64,000 nucleotides of DNA from the NCBI GenBank assembly GCA_023053545.1, contig JAKZAN010000009.1, positions 1 through 64,000 of the forward strand. Reading direction: 5' to 3'. Below, piece by piece: positions 20,261 to 32,300 of this stretch (position 1 is its first letter; the number at the start of each line of letters is the position of its first letter). The notes beneath the pieces were generated by a model. That model made no database searches. It was given only the letters and a program-made list of their open reading frames with translations, and was not told the DNA's origin. A program made the translations under genes and the position numbers. The DNA comes from Lepidurus packardi (lineage: Eukaryota; Arthropoda; Branchiopoda; Notostraca; Triopsidae).

Positions 20261-21563
20261 GCTTTAATACCAGAAAAAACGAGCAGATGTATTATTAATT
20301 AACTGTGTAAAAGAAAGCAACCGTATAGTGAAATGTAAATAAATATTTTCAACCACGAATTACCTATCAATCGTGAAAAATCCAACAATCTCAATAAACA
20401 ACGGAATCCAGCAATTATCCAAATCTCCAACAAATAAATCGTCCGAATTCCAAAACTTCTAGTACATAAAATAGAAGTAATCAGCTCACGAAGGTAACAG
20501 GAAGTGCTGAAACATATGAAACTGTTATTCATTGAACATTACCTGATACTCCTAAAAATTCCAAAAGATAACCAGCCGGAATAATTATTCAGAAATTATC
20601 CACTTATCATACGGGAAAGAATCGTCTAATGACAATGCAAACAATGAGTTCAGTTCGCAAAGGCACTGCAAACAGTACAGTACATAATATAAAAGTAATC
20701 AGCTCACGAAGGTAACAGGAAGTGCTGAAACATATAAAATTGTTATTCATTGAATATTACCTGATACTCCAAAAAATTCAAGCCGGAATAATGATTCAGA
20801 AATTATCCAGTTACCATACGGGGAAGAATCGTCTAATGACAATGCAAACAATGAGTTCAGTTCGTTCAGTTCAGTACTGCAAACAGTACAAAACAAGAAA
20901 CAAGTCTAATTAACATTGCAGTCACAAAAATTAGAGCAGGTGACTGCCGGATCGGAGAAAACAAAAAACAAGAATTTTTCCAAATATCCAAGCAAGAAAT
21001 CAATCGTCCAAACAGGAAAAATGTCTACCCGTTAGATATAAGATAAGAAGAAATCAGTCCACAAAACTAACGTAAGTGCTGACATAAGAAGAAATCAGTT
21101 CACAAAACTAACGTAAGTGCTGACATAAGAAATATCAGCATAGAAAGCTACCAATAAAAACAGAATACAATTTTAGCAATTGATCTTATTTTTACCTATG
21201 AGTCCTCAAAATTCAAACTCTGCACGATATAGTAAGCTTTTGTCACAGCTAATAACAAACGTTTACCAACGTTGATCTGCTACCCTGTCCTATTGATCCT
21301 ACAGACGTGACGTCACAAGCCCAAAAACTATCACGTGCTGGTACGTTCTAACCCGTTTTGTGATCCAATTTGCCCACTTCTGAGAATCTCATGAAAGGAG
21401 CACGAACGACCTGGCCGATGGCAATATGTCCTTATCTCCCACCCACCAAACCCACCCCAAAATAACACAGCCCTTATGGGAAAAACCCGAGCCAAGCTCA
21501 GCAACCCACCCTCCCACTGGCAAGGCTAAAGTCTGGACGATATATTAAGCTGTTGTCACAGCT
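20261..21563 (-). promoter_or_regulatory. Helentron A 5' region: UTR/promoter repeats and 5' terminus
   Basis: No ORF. A unit of about 225-235 bp is repeated twice (roughly 20461-20690 and 20691-20905); both copies carry ATCAGCTCACGAAGGTAACA and AAGAATCGTCTAATGACAAT. A second small tandem repeat (AACTAACGTAAGTGCTGACA) occurs near 21066-21126 and contains a plus-strand donor-like GTAAGT. The terminal hairpin AGCTGTTGTCACAGCT occupies 21548-21563. A second copy of the terminus (GTAAGCTTTTGTCACAGCTAA) lies inside at about 21232-21254. Confidence 0.65.
21548..21563 (-). repeat. Helentron A 5'-terminal hairpin
   Basis: AGCTGT-GACA-ACAGCT on the minus strand is a perfect 6-bp stem with a 4-nt loop. 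Its first 12 bases recur inverted near the element's 3' end. Confidence 0.85.
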
Positions 21564-21565
21564 AA

Positions 21566-21604
21566 CAAGACGACAGGATGAACTGTCGAATAAGCTGTGC
21601 CAGG
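21566..21604 (-). repeat. Helentron B 3' terminus: hairpin plus subterminal inverted repeat
   Basis: The stem CGACAG/CTGTCG has a 6-nt loop. The inverted repeat CTGGCACAGCT pairs with the B-specific 5' sequence AGCTGTGCCAG, not with the A version. Confidence 0.85.
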
Positions 21605-22345
21605 GAGTCCGTGTGAGTTGTGGATGACGTGGTGTTCTGTGGTTCTGGTAGATGGCTGTGTAGTTGAATGACGGTGGTCAAGCGTGTGTTGATGTGTGTT
21701 ATTATATGTTAAGAAAATCGACACTGGTTTTGATCTGTTGTAAAAGTGTATAATTAGCTGTTTGGTAATTATTCTGTGTTGTTTTGTTTGGTAAGTTTTA
21801 TTTGTTTCTGCGTAGTTTTGGTAATTTGTTTTTGTGGGTATGAATGTTAGTGTGTAATGAGTTTCGTTATGCTTTACTAAGGAGTGTTGTGTTTAGAGAG
21901 CTGAGAGTTAAGCGATATTTGTGTATTTATTTGCAAATTTGAGTACGACGTCGTTGGCCTTAGGTGGTGTATCTGTTGTCGTTTTTGCCACTTGTCTGTT
22001 TAATGTAGTTTCATTGCATTATTTTGAGTATTCGTTTTTATTGCTTTAGTTTTTTAATTGCTTAGTTTTTTTGTGTGACAATTTTTTTGGCATTTCGTTT
22101 TGGAACGCGTCTTGTTGTAAGATAAGAATTGGTATATTAATAACCTTTTTTTTATTGTAGACACGTTTGGTATATAGTCTTTGTTTTGCGGCTTGTGGAG
22201 CTGTTGCGGTTTTACCTGTAAGAATTGCAGTGTTATAATTAATAAACGACAGTTTAATTGGAACATTTATATTGAAATCGTCTTGGATACAGGTACATGA
22301 TTACAGAAATGTCACAAAATAGTGGAGGGGATTAGTATGGGTTCT
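21605..22345 (-). other. Helentron B 3' non-coding region
   Basis: T-rich on the plus strand. No ORF of note and no recognisable element. It should contain the 3' UTR of the RPA gene. Confidence 0.6.
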
Positions 22346-23389
22346 TTAAGGGTTTTGGGTAATGTTAACTACTTCTTTTTTTTGTTCATCCACAGTGTAT
22401 ATGATGTCCGTTGCTGTAAGAATCTTAATAACCAAGTCGGTCGTGTTGTGTGGCGTCAACTCCTGGTTTTCGGCTTTTCTGAAGATATTTTGCAGGAGTT
22501 TGCTGTTTATTGAAGCCTCCAGGATGTCGCATTCGTGTTGAAACCCAAGCGTGGCTTCAATGTTCGGGGGTGTGGTGGCGTTGAGCTGCATCCGTTTGCA
22601 ACTTCCGCAGTGGAATAGAATTTCGTTGTTGTCCTCCCATTCTGTTTTTTTCTTACAGGCCAGGCAAGTTCGGTTAATCTGCACGTTGCAGTGAGCGACT
22701 CCGCTGAAGGTTAGTTGTCTGGGTGGTTCCATTGTTGCTGGTGGTGTGGGTACAGAAAGATTTGTCGCCGATTCTTGGATGCGAGACTGCTGCGTTAGAC
22801 TTATGTTGTTATAATCCTGATTGTAGACAACATCCGTAATGTCATACACTTGGTTCAGGACTAAGTCTATGTTTTGATTTTTCCAGCAGATTAATTTGGC
22901 TTCTGAAGTTTCGTCAGCAATGATGACCTCTCTGTACATTTGGCCGGTTGCGGTCTTGTGGTCCTCCGTGATTTGCTGAATCTGGACGGTGATCAGGTAA
23001 CGTTCGTTGGGATATTGCGTGCAGGTTTGAAGCGTTGCTCGCTGTTGTGGGCGAGAAGCGTACTGAAAGGGTGGACGCGGGATTGCTTCGGTCACTTGCG
23101 ATGCCTGATTAATTTTGATGACGTCGTATTTTGTCTTCTTTTTAGGTGTCTGGTGTTCGCTTTGGCTGGTCAGTGATGGGCGGATGGTGATGGGTATTTT
23201 TTCGGCGAAAAAACGCTTCATTCGGTTATATGAGCCTGGGACAAAGGAAATGCATTCCTCGTATTGCGTTGGGGACGTTTGCAGAAAAAATCTGAAGTTC
23301 TGGGACTTGGTGCCAAATTTTGAAGGACTCTGATTGTCACGGAGCACAGAAATGTCATGGATAAACCCCGTGTTTGCGTTGGAAGCCAT
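22346..23389 (-). CDS. Helentron B RPA-like single-stranded-DNA-binding protein
   Basis: A 347-residue homologue of the element A protein, sharing N-terminal blocks (NQSPSK, QNFRFFLQTS), the OB-fold segment YDITDVVYNQDY and the C4 zinc ribbon (CLACKKKTEW then CGSCKR). It probably binds single-stranded transposition intermediates. The start codon follows a conserved 5'-UTR intron whose acceptor (CTTTTATAG) ends about 12 bases upstream. The frame is intact. Divergence from A is similar to that of the helicase proteins, so the two genes have travelled together within each element. Confidence 0.88.
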   Translation of the reverse strand: MASNANTGFIHDISVLRDNQSPSKFGTKSQNFRFFLQTSPTQYEECISFVPGSYNRMKRFFAEKIPITIRPSLTSQSEHQTPKKKTKYDVIKINQASQVTEAIPRPPFQYASRPQQRATLQTCTQYPNERYLITVQIQQITEDHKTATGQMYREVIIADETSEAKLICWKNQNIDLVLNQVYDITDVVYNQDYNNISLTQQSRIQESATNLSVPTPPATMEPPRQLTFSGVAHCNVQINRTCLACKKKTEWEDNNEILFHCGSCKRMQLNATTPPNIEATLGFQHECDILEASINSKLLQNIFRKAENQELTPHNTTDLVIKILTATDIIYTVDEQKKEVVNITQNP

Positions 23390-23399
23390 GGATTGATCT

Positions 23400-23850
23400 C
23401 TATAAAAGTTCGATACATTATTTTTTAAGAAAAGTAAATGTTTTTTTTTAAAGTACTTTTTTTAGAGTGAATGGTTACTTACTTTTTTCAGTGTGCCTTA
23501 TAGTAGTAGGGTGCTGTTTCGAAGGTACTGTATGCGAATTGTGACTGGACTGTTCTTGGTTGTTCCTTGTCAGGTCTTTTATACTCGGATTGGATCGTAG
23601 AGTTGAGGTCTGGAAGAATAGATTCATCCTAAAGTCAGGTCCGGTCAAAAGTTCAGGTCAGTCATTAGGGAAAAAGATTCAGTCAATAATCAGGTCGTTC
23701 TCTCCCCCCTTTGTTAACGAAAAGGGTGAATTTGCAAAGAAAAAAGTTCCAAAGGGTACAACCAGTTAATGAGAGTCATGTAAAATTTTCATCCTTAGTT
23801 CGAGTGTCAAAGCACGCTCTGAAATTTCATTAGTTTGGTAGGATGGTCAC
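23400..23850 (-). promoter_or_regulatory. Promoter and UTR intron of Helentron B RPA gene
   Basis: TATAAAAG lies at 23583-23576 and the donor GTAAGTAACC near 23488. The block TTAGTTCGAGTGTCAAAGCAC (about 23795-23815) and the sequence around the TATA box are conserved with element A at 3640-3960 and 5271-5560, although no protein is encoded there. Confidence 0.65.
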
Positions 23851-26394
23851 GTTCTTTTGCGTACCATGTCTTGCACTTTCCACTATTAGCGGCCTAAAAG
23901 TGTTCTTTTAGAGTTGTTTCTTTCGTTTTGTTTTTTAAGGGCGTCATGTTGGGGGATGACGTAGTTAAGAAATGGCACTTGGGTTAAATGTCGACGATCG
24001 TTGCTTTGTTTGCAAAAATTTTGGATACAATTTTCCTTAATCGATGCTTGGAGTTTTCCATTTTCACCGAAAAAACATAATCTTGCTTTGTAAGTGAGTA
24101 AGATATATGCTTGGTTTTACTTGGATCCATTTGCACTTTCTGCGGATGATGGTATAGGATTTTTTTCCCCAATAAAACGAATATAGAAACTTTCCCACCT
24201 GTAAAAAACCCTGCGTGAAAATAACACAATCCAATGACGAGAAAAGACGTAAAAAGTAAAAAAAAGAAGTAAAAGGAAACGAGAAGCTGCCGTTCAAAAC
24301 TCCCAATCAACTGGAACAGAAAAAAAAATATGGCATCTCTTAACGAATATCCTATGCTATAATCAAGGTCCCCTAGTGTGGTTATATAAAAATGGCGGAA
24401 ATAACAGAAAAAACAACCAAGAAAAGCGTGGATTCAAATGTAAAAGAGCAGGTGTCGCTCGATCGCATTGAAACGACAACGTGGAAGTTTGGATATCCGT
24501 TATACATATACGTTCGCAGATACGTTCGCTTTCCGTAGAGGATGAGCGGTAGTAGATGGTTTGTATCTTCTTTGTGGAATTGCGTGAGTACTTTACGACA
24601 CAGAAAGTGTAGGTAGATGTTGCGCCTTTTTTTTCTATGGATAAGATTATGTTTAAATAATTGTTTTCTTGGAGAAGATAGGATTTTGATAGGATAAAAA
24701 GCCGGAGAGAGCATGCAAAAATTGGAGTTCGTTAACGGAGAGTGTGGCATGATACTCTTAACAAAAACTTAGGAAAGCGATTTGATTGGAAAGAAGTTAT
24801 GTTAAGATTTTACGATGTAGCGCTAAGGGAGTCAAAGTTAGCATGCATTTTAGTTCGAACAGGATTTATGGAGAGAAATTACTTATCGGTGATAATTGAC
24901 AGGATATAGTAGTCATTCTTTTGTAAGAGAGAATGACGGTCTCAGTTGTAGCTGCTCCAAGTGAGGATGTTGATAATGTTGGACGTTTGTTGATCTTGTT
25001 AAGTTGATATAAAATAGCACGTTTGGGTGTTGTAACGGTTTGTGTTAGCGATGCATGCTTGTAGAACTTGCGTAATGGGAAAGTGCGTAATTAGTCCTAG
25101 AGAGAAAGTAAACGTTGATTCTAATTAGAATTAAGATTTTCAGGGAGCTCGTAAAAATTTTTCAATAGAAAAGTTCTTAATGATTTTACCATAGTTTTTG
25201 TCGATAGTCTTCTCCCGTAGTTTATCAATGCTGGGCTGGGAGCTTTTTTTCACACTTTTTACATTACGAAGGAAAGTGATTTTTTTTCTCAGTTCAGCAA
25301 GTTATCTACGGTTTTCATATTTGACAGAAATATAAGCATCGCGTATGAGAAAGAAGCGGACTTGGAGTGGTGAATGTTGATAAACTAGAAATATTCCAGT
25401 TGTCCTAAATTGTTTGTGTTCTCTCTGCACTGTTGCATTCTGTTGTGAAAGAAAGATAATGAAAAGGAATAGTCTCCTGAAAATGAGTCAATTTGTAAAT
25501 TTCTTCAGAAAATAGAATTAGAAAGAATAAGAAGTCATATATACTTACTTGTATTTATTGCAGTTTTCCAACTGCAGTAGGGTCCGGTTAAAAAGTCTTG
25601 AAATTTTTAGCGAAATGCCATTGTTGGAAAATGGGTACGAGCGTATAAGTAGCCTATAATTGTTGGGAAGGCGCGAAATGTACTGAATGTAATTGCGGGA
25701 TTATTGATTCCTGTGTTTCGAATTTGTATTGTATACTATGTCAGGAAGTGTTATGTATGGTATATACAGGGAGCATTTATTGAATGGTATTTGGGCAAAC
25801 TACGATGAAAAGCATTTCACTTGACAGATTAAATGTCAATAAGTGTAATACTGTACTGGATAGAAATATTATTATGAATTTAGATATTTTGAGAGATGTT
25901 CTCTTGTCGTGTGTTCTTATTTCGTGTTATGTGTACGTACAGATACGTCACATATTTTTGTGTGGGGACGGCGATGGAGGAGTTTCGAGTTGGGGGGGGG
26001 GGGGATTGGTCCTTTTTGTACTGTTTTCTGGTGGTGGTTAGTTGGAAAAAGAGAGGGTCAGTCAGAAAGAGTTAATAAGAGAAGGTGGAAAGCGATAGTC
26101 GGTTGAGTTGGAGCTGAGTTGAGTTGTCAATGTGCTGGAGAAAGAAGTTAAGCGGCAGTATAGTTATAGCGCCGAGTTATATAGAGGAGTGATTAAGCAA
26201 CTGTTTATTTGTGGGAATGAAATACAGCTGATCGTTTATTTTGTTCTAAAACGTTTTCGTGTGCTTGCATAACATTCGTTTACATAAAATATATTTATAT
26301 TTAAACTTATTATTTTATAAATTAAATTTGTACGTCCATGTTTCATCTTCTTATATGATTGATAATGCATGTGTAAGTCCTTGGCAGTTTGAGG
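23851..26394 (-). other. Helentron B region between helicase and RPA genes, no gene
   Basis: About 2.5 kb of AT-rich sequence without a convincing ORF. A run of 13 G lies at 25992-26004. A splice-like CTTACTTGTATTTATTGCAG occurs near 25546. Unlike element A it lacks the 215-bp repeat array, the MOGS fragment and the MITEs. Confidence 0.55.
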
Positions 26395-29300
26395 TTAAGT
26401 ATCAGGTAATTGAATGTGAATAATTTTGTGATCTGAATAGTATGTTTCATACACACCAGTTTTAGGATTGTGTAAGTTAGAGTAAATATGATCCAACGTT
26501 GATGAATAGTCGGTTGTATAGGAAGTAATATGCTGTCTTAGAGTCAGGGGTTTGAGTATGTCGGCAATTTTGGCAGCGTATGTAGTGTGAGTATGCATAT
26601 TGACATTAAAATCGCCCATAAGTATAATTCTTTCAAAGGAGCTGTCAACGTCTCGTACGAGTTGCTCCAGTGCGTCGTACAACTTTTCTATATTGTGCCC
26701 ATGATGTCTATATAATACGTATACTGCTAATCGTAATTCCTTAACATGATAGGTAGCTACTTCAAGGTATTTGTTGGAACACAGACGAGTAAAAATTCCA
26801 GTAAGTTTGGAATAAATAACGATTCCATAAGGTGAATTACCCTGGTGAGTTGTAGCGAAATCCATACGGTGTAACTGGAAGTCTGGTAAGTTATAGTCGT
26901 TGTCTCTATCAGTTGTGTATAAACGAGTTTCACACATGGCAAATATAGCGGTCATTGCGATGAAAGGATCACATAGAATGTCGGGAATGTGTTTTCGTAA
27001 TGAGACGACGTTTAGGAACGCCACGATTTTTGTTTCAGATAGAACAACAGATCTTACGTCCTCCAGTGTGAGTTTTTGAGGATTGCTTCGGAGACGATCC
27101 ACTTCATTTTTTATGTCGGAAGACACTTTAATACCGGATTCATTAAGATCTTCAATGTAAAGGCCATCAAGTCGTTTGGCTCTGCTGATCGCTACGTAAT
27201 GCATGTTGCATGTTGCGTGAGCCAAGTTAACAACCACCTGCTCCATCGTTTGTCCTTGAGCACGATGAATTGTTTTTGAGCTATTAGGTCTTAACGGGTA
27301 CTGGAGTCGCTCGAATTCTGTTCTAAGGAACGTGTATCTACAAGTTACAGGGAATACAGGTGTCCATTGTTTTGAAACTGTGCAGTCTTGTTGGTATAAT
27401 TGTAGATATTTGTCACGGCAATGCTTACCCACAGAACTGTCTTTAAATTCTACCCAAATGGGAGCCTGTTTCGAACAATGTAATATAGGACACGTGTGCT
27501 TAAAATTCGCGTCAACATTGTCTTTACCTAGAGGTGGTAAATTTTGTGGTAATCTTCTAATTGTACATTCGTATCCATTCGCCATACCATCACTAACGTC
27601 AGAGTTAATATTATACTCAAAAGGCAAATCAATTGCTATGAATAAATAACGAATACTGTTACTACTAGTAGTTTTATTAGGTAACTTCTTTAATAAAGAA
27701 TTTGTATCGATACCCTTACAGCCTTTTATGGGCATATCATTACTAACTATTAAAATTTTATCATTTTGCGCATTTTCCCATTCTTTTTGGTTGTAGCAGT
27801 CAACGTCGTTATTTCGGTAACTAATCCGTTGTATATGTGGAGGGGGCTTCGGAGAAATTCGGCTACGCAATAAGGAAGTATCTTCCTTTGTATGTTTTCC
27901 TTCACGTAGACGGTTCAGTAGCTCGGCGAACTTTAAGTCTTCTTTTTGTCGCATAATTTGTTGTAGTTCATAAATTTTAAAGTTGTCTATCCACAGATGT
28001 TGGGCTAAGCAACGTGCCCCTGTATTTGAATATTTGAAAATAGGCTGGGCCTTTGTAGGTGGTAGCTGAAAGAGATCACCGACACATAATATTGATTTGC
28101 CTCCAAATATTCGGGAACAGCCAAATATTTCTTTCAAACGGAAATCAATATAATAAAGCATATTTATTCCAACCATGGAAACTTCGTCTATTATAAAAAG
28201 CTGTACGTCACGGAATAATATGGCTAATTGGGAGCGAACTTGTGAATTTAGGGACAAAAAAGAATTGTTAGCATCAAACATTTTGCCAGCTGGAATATGA
28301 AACGTGCTGTGTATTGTTGATCCGCCTACACTGAATGCTGCTTTGCCTGTGTAAGCTACTATTACAACTTTCTTTGTATCAGGATTCGAGTTAGGAGCCT
28401 TATTATAGTACCGTGTTAAGCACGCGTTAATAGCTCGAACAACCACACTTTTTCCAGTCCCCGCTCCACCGCTTAGGTATCTGCAATAGCTTCCAGTTTT
28501 TGTTTTATGCATAAATAACAGATCTAAAACAAATAATCGTTGTTCTACATTAAGACTACGCATTAAACTGTAATACTCTTCGTCTTGTAATCCGTAATGT
28601 TCTATTACCCTTACTGCCTTCCCTAGTCCCGCATCATCAACGCTGCAAGTCGGTAAGTCTCTTCCTATATCTGGAATTGGCATACAGTTATACTCGGGAT
28701 CGTACATTTGATTAGGGGCATTTTCTTGCTCTTGCGTTACTTCTTCGTCTTCCGAGTCTATATGGCTGAAATAGTTACGATCAAAAAACTCGTGGAGAGG
28801 TTTCTCTAAAATATCGTCAACAGTAGAACTGTAAGGTTCATAGATGTCGCGCTCTTTTAGTACACGACGGAACACGTTATTCTGAAAATACTTCGCTTCG
28901 TAGGTTTTTTGGTCTTTCAGTTCTTTGTGGTCTCGCCATGGCCAATATAACATCAGTTTCGTGTGGTAATATTTCTCGGGGTTACCCTCACGACGATAAT
29001 TCATAAAGCGTAGGATGCGTTGTTTCGTTCTAACTGTGTATTGCGAGTTTTTGTCAGATTTCTCGCAATTTTTTGAATAGTCTTCGAATTCATTATCACT
29101 TGTCATATCATCTGAAAATTCAGCCTGTTCTAGACAATAACCGTCATTACCGATCACAGGCGAATAATTTTTTACATATGCATGTGTGTATTTAGTTAAA
29201 TATTCTGCCAAGCTAATATCACTGAGGTGTTCAGGTCTCCTAGAATATCTGTCGAAGAAGTTTTCACTAATTACGTTTTCATTATCATCGTTCATCTTCT

Positions 29301-32300
29301 CTATAACTGCGAAAGGTTTTGTGAGTACGACTCTTTCCTCAGGTTCGCACGTATTTACAAAGATGACAGATCTGCTAAACTTTCGCAGCGGTAATTGTAG
29401 AATTAAGAAAACAGCTTCTTGTACACCTACTTCTGATGAGTTCAGAAATTTATTGCCCAACATCCTGAATTTTTCTCTGATACTAAAATTGCCGTCGCGT
29501 ACCTCTTGCACTACGTTACGAAGAGTCTCACTCATTCCTCTCTGAGACTTGGTCATGTAGCTCGCAATATAGGAGGCAGCAGCGTAAGCATCGTCAACGT
29601 ACTGTATATCCATATTCGCATTCCAAAACAGGAGAAGTAATGGATTAAAAGCATTTATCATACATTCATTGGGGGCACGCTTCAGAAATAGTGTTTTCTT
29701 TGGAATACGTGATCGTAAAGCACCAACATAGGTTTCTAAATTAAATCCGCATTTGCTTAAAAATTCGGAGAAAGTGGTTAAGTTTTCACTGGGTAGTTTC
29801 ATGATTTCTTCTACTTTTTTCCATGCAACTCTGTATTGCTGTAACTTAACTTTCGGCTCTGCAGAATCCAATGGCTTTAAAATCATTGTATATGGCAGTG
29901 GAGGTTTCGGAAATCCAAAGCGACATTTGTTATTTTTACCTTTTCCTTTACATGTAAAGGAGTGCTTGTGTTTCTGTACTTCTTTTGCTATAGATGCTGA
30001 AGCGCCAGATAATTCGCACGTGACGTAGCAATCAACAAAACGGATTAAGCTTTCCTCGTACGACAATTCGTCTTGAAAATCAGTGGGGCACGGCTGATTA
30101 TGACACCACACGAACATATGTATGTGAGGAGACCCGCGCTGTTGAAATTCCACGCGAATTGCATAATCTTTAAGTTTACCGACTGGTTCCGTAGAGTTTC
30201 GTAAAAATTGTAATAGTATATCTACACGGTAGTTAAAATACCTAGCACAGGTAACACTGTCTTTCAATAAACGACACTTATCCAACCAAGTTAACGAGAG
30301 AAGCTCTTCCTTCGTATAAGAACGACCATCAACTGTTCTTCCTAATATGCGTAAGAGTTCTAACCATCTAGTTTCAGCGGCTGAAAAGCTGAGAAAAAAA
30401 GCCGGTGGGCCAACTTGACGTATCATGGCAAATAAATCATGACACATACGCTGGTAATAGGGAGGTGATCCACGGACGCATCTTAAGAAATTAAAACCTC
30501 CATCGAATTGTAGTGAGTGCAAAATTTCTGGATTTTTAAACATTTTAGCATTAAATGTGGTACCCGGTTTTCTATCCTTTCCTTTGACAATACGTGTTGC
30601 GAAACGCATAGTGTCCGCTATCTTTTTAATCTGTATCTTCTTGAGTTTGAAGAAAATATTAACCTCGTCTTGAGCAACACGACGGTCAACATTCTGTAAC
30701 TCGGCCTTGCAAAGAGAACTATAGGAGACCGGTCGACAACGATAACGGCGCCCTTGTAATGCAATATTGCAATCAATATTATCCAACGATGCTAGTCTAG
30801 AGTCTTTCTTAACATACACGGGCCTGGCATATCCGCAGAAAATATGCGGAAACCCCAGCTCTTCACAGTATTTATCAGTAAGCACACCGAATGGTCTTTT
30901 GTTTTCTCCGGGTGCTATGGAATGAATTACATCGTCACCCTCACCGTGAAGAAAGTTTTCATTTAGTAATACAGTATCCATGTTTACTCTAGCAATGTCT
31001 TCAGAATCCTCTTGGTCACTACTACCGTCACACAATTCGTTTTGTGATAACGTAGTGTTCTTATCATCTTCATGTTGCACTGATCTACCGTCAATTACGC
31101 ATTCTTCCGCACTTATGTGCGGCAATTCTTCTTCCGCTACAAACTGCCAGTTTTCTGCCAAAGAAATACCATGTTCAATAAATAATGGGCGTCTTACCAA
31201 CAACTCTGCTGCGTAACGAACTAGATTTGGACGTACAGTTTCCACAAATTCAGGGCGAGTATATTCTAGTTTTCTTTTTAGAGCAACTTTTATTGTCTCG
31301 AAGTCACGAAACGTGCGAGGTAATTCGGTTATAGTTTCGTCTATGTCATGAGGTATATTAATTACATTTCCCTTCAGTTTCGATTGCCCACCCTGGCGTT
31401 GTGGCTGCAATTTTAAGAACATGAGACGGGGAGACACTAGCCTTCTTTCCATATCATTTAAAACTGTAAGCTCGTCCGGTCTTTCCGGGAAAGAAACTTG
31501 GTTTAATACAGATACTGGAGGTACTTCGCCTTTTTTTATATACTTATAACAAGTTCTGCAAACATATTGTTTATATACCGAAGTGAAACATTTTTCAAAT
31601 AAATTTCTTGCACGATGACCTTCCTTGCCAGTTAACGGTTCTACGTTTTTCCGCAACATTTCTACTGTACATAAAGTGCGTCTAAAAAATAGCTGACAGC
31701 AACAACCACAAACAAAATCGGCTCCCTCAGCAAGTAAATTTTTCAGTTTTCGCATGACTTTATCTACGGATTCAGTTTTAGTCTCTGTTGTCGTGCAAGT
31801 TTCTGTCGCGCGACTGTCTATTGAAACCGTATCGAAACATTTTAGTGTATTGTGGTAGTCAAGATCCTTCCGAGTACGGTCAATGGTTCTTTGATTTCTA
31901 TGACAAAAGACCTCAGGGTGCCCTTCATGCGAACAACTACATATGATTTCATTAGAAAAGCAACTGAGGCATCCCCTTTTAGCGTCAACAATACAATCCA
32001 GTGCTAGGAAACAACAGTTTTCGATTCTGCAGGGAGTCACAGCTAAAACTAGTGAATATATCGTAAATTCATTCGAATCGTTCCATCCTATGAAACATTC
32101 ATGTATTATACTCGGAAATTCAGCTACTGTACTGTTCCTAATTACGGCACACCTATCGTACGACGTGCAATAAGATCCACAACTACGCGTGCTATTGTGA
32201 CTACAAAATATGCTTAAAACGTTATCTTCTGTTCTGCAGACGGCAATGCAATAACTCCTATATTGTATAACGAAATAAGTACCCTCGCGCAACGAAAGAC

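Larger units (their letters stand above)
1906..21563 (-). mobile_element. Helentron A (rolling-circle transposon), about 19.7 kb
   Basis: The element reads on the minus strand, with its 5' end at 21563 and 3' end at 1906. The 5' end begins AGCTGTGACAACAGCT, a 6-bp-stem hairpin. The 3' end carries an inverted copy of AGCTGTGACAAC (1933-1944) and then a CGGCAG/CTGTCG hairpin (1911-1928) before the terminal CTTG. This arrangement of asymmetric terminal inverted repeats, and location next to T, is characteristic of Helentron/Helitron2. It encodes a Rep/helicase/endonuclease protein and an RPA-like protein, the two proteins expected. Internal duplications, a repeat array, MITEs and a captured gene explain the large size. 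Confidence 0.85.

Noticed and set aside
25992..26004. G run as a regulatory quadruplex
   Set aside because: A single homopolymer of 13 G in a gene-free stretch with no supporting context; could also be a sequencing-length artefact.
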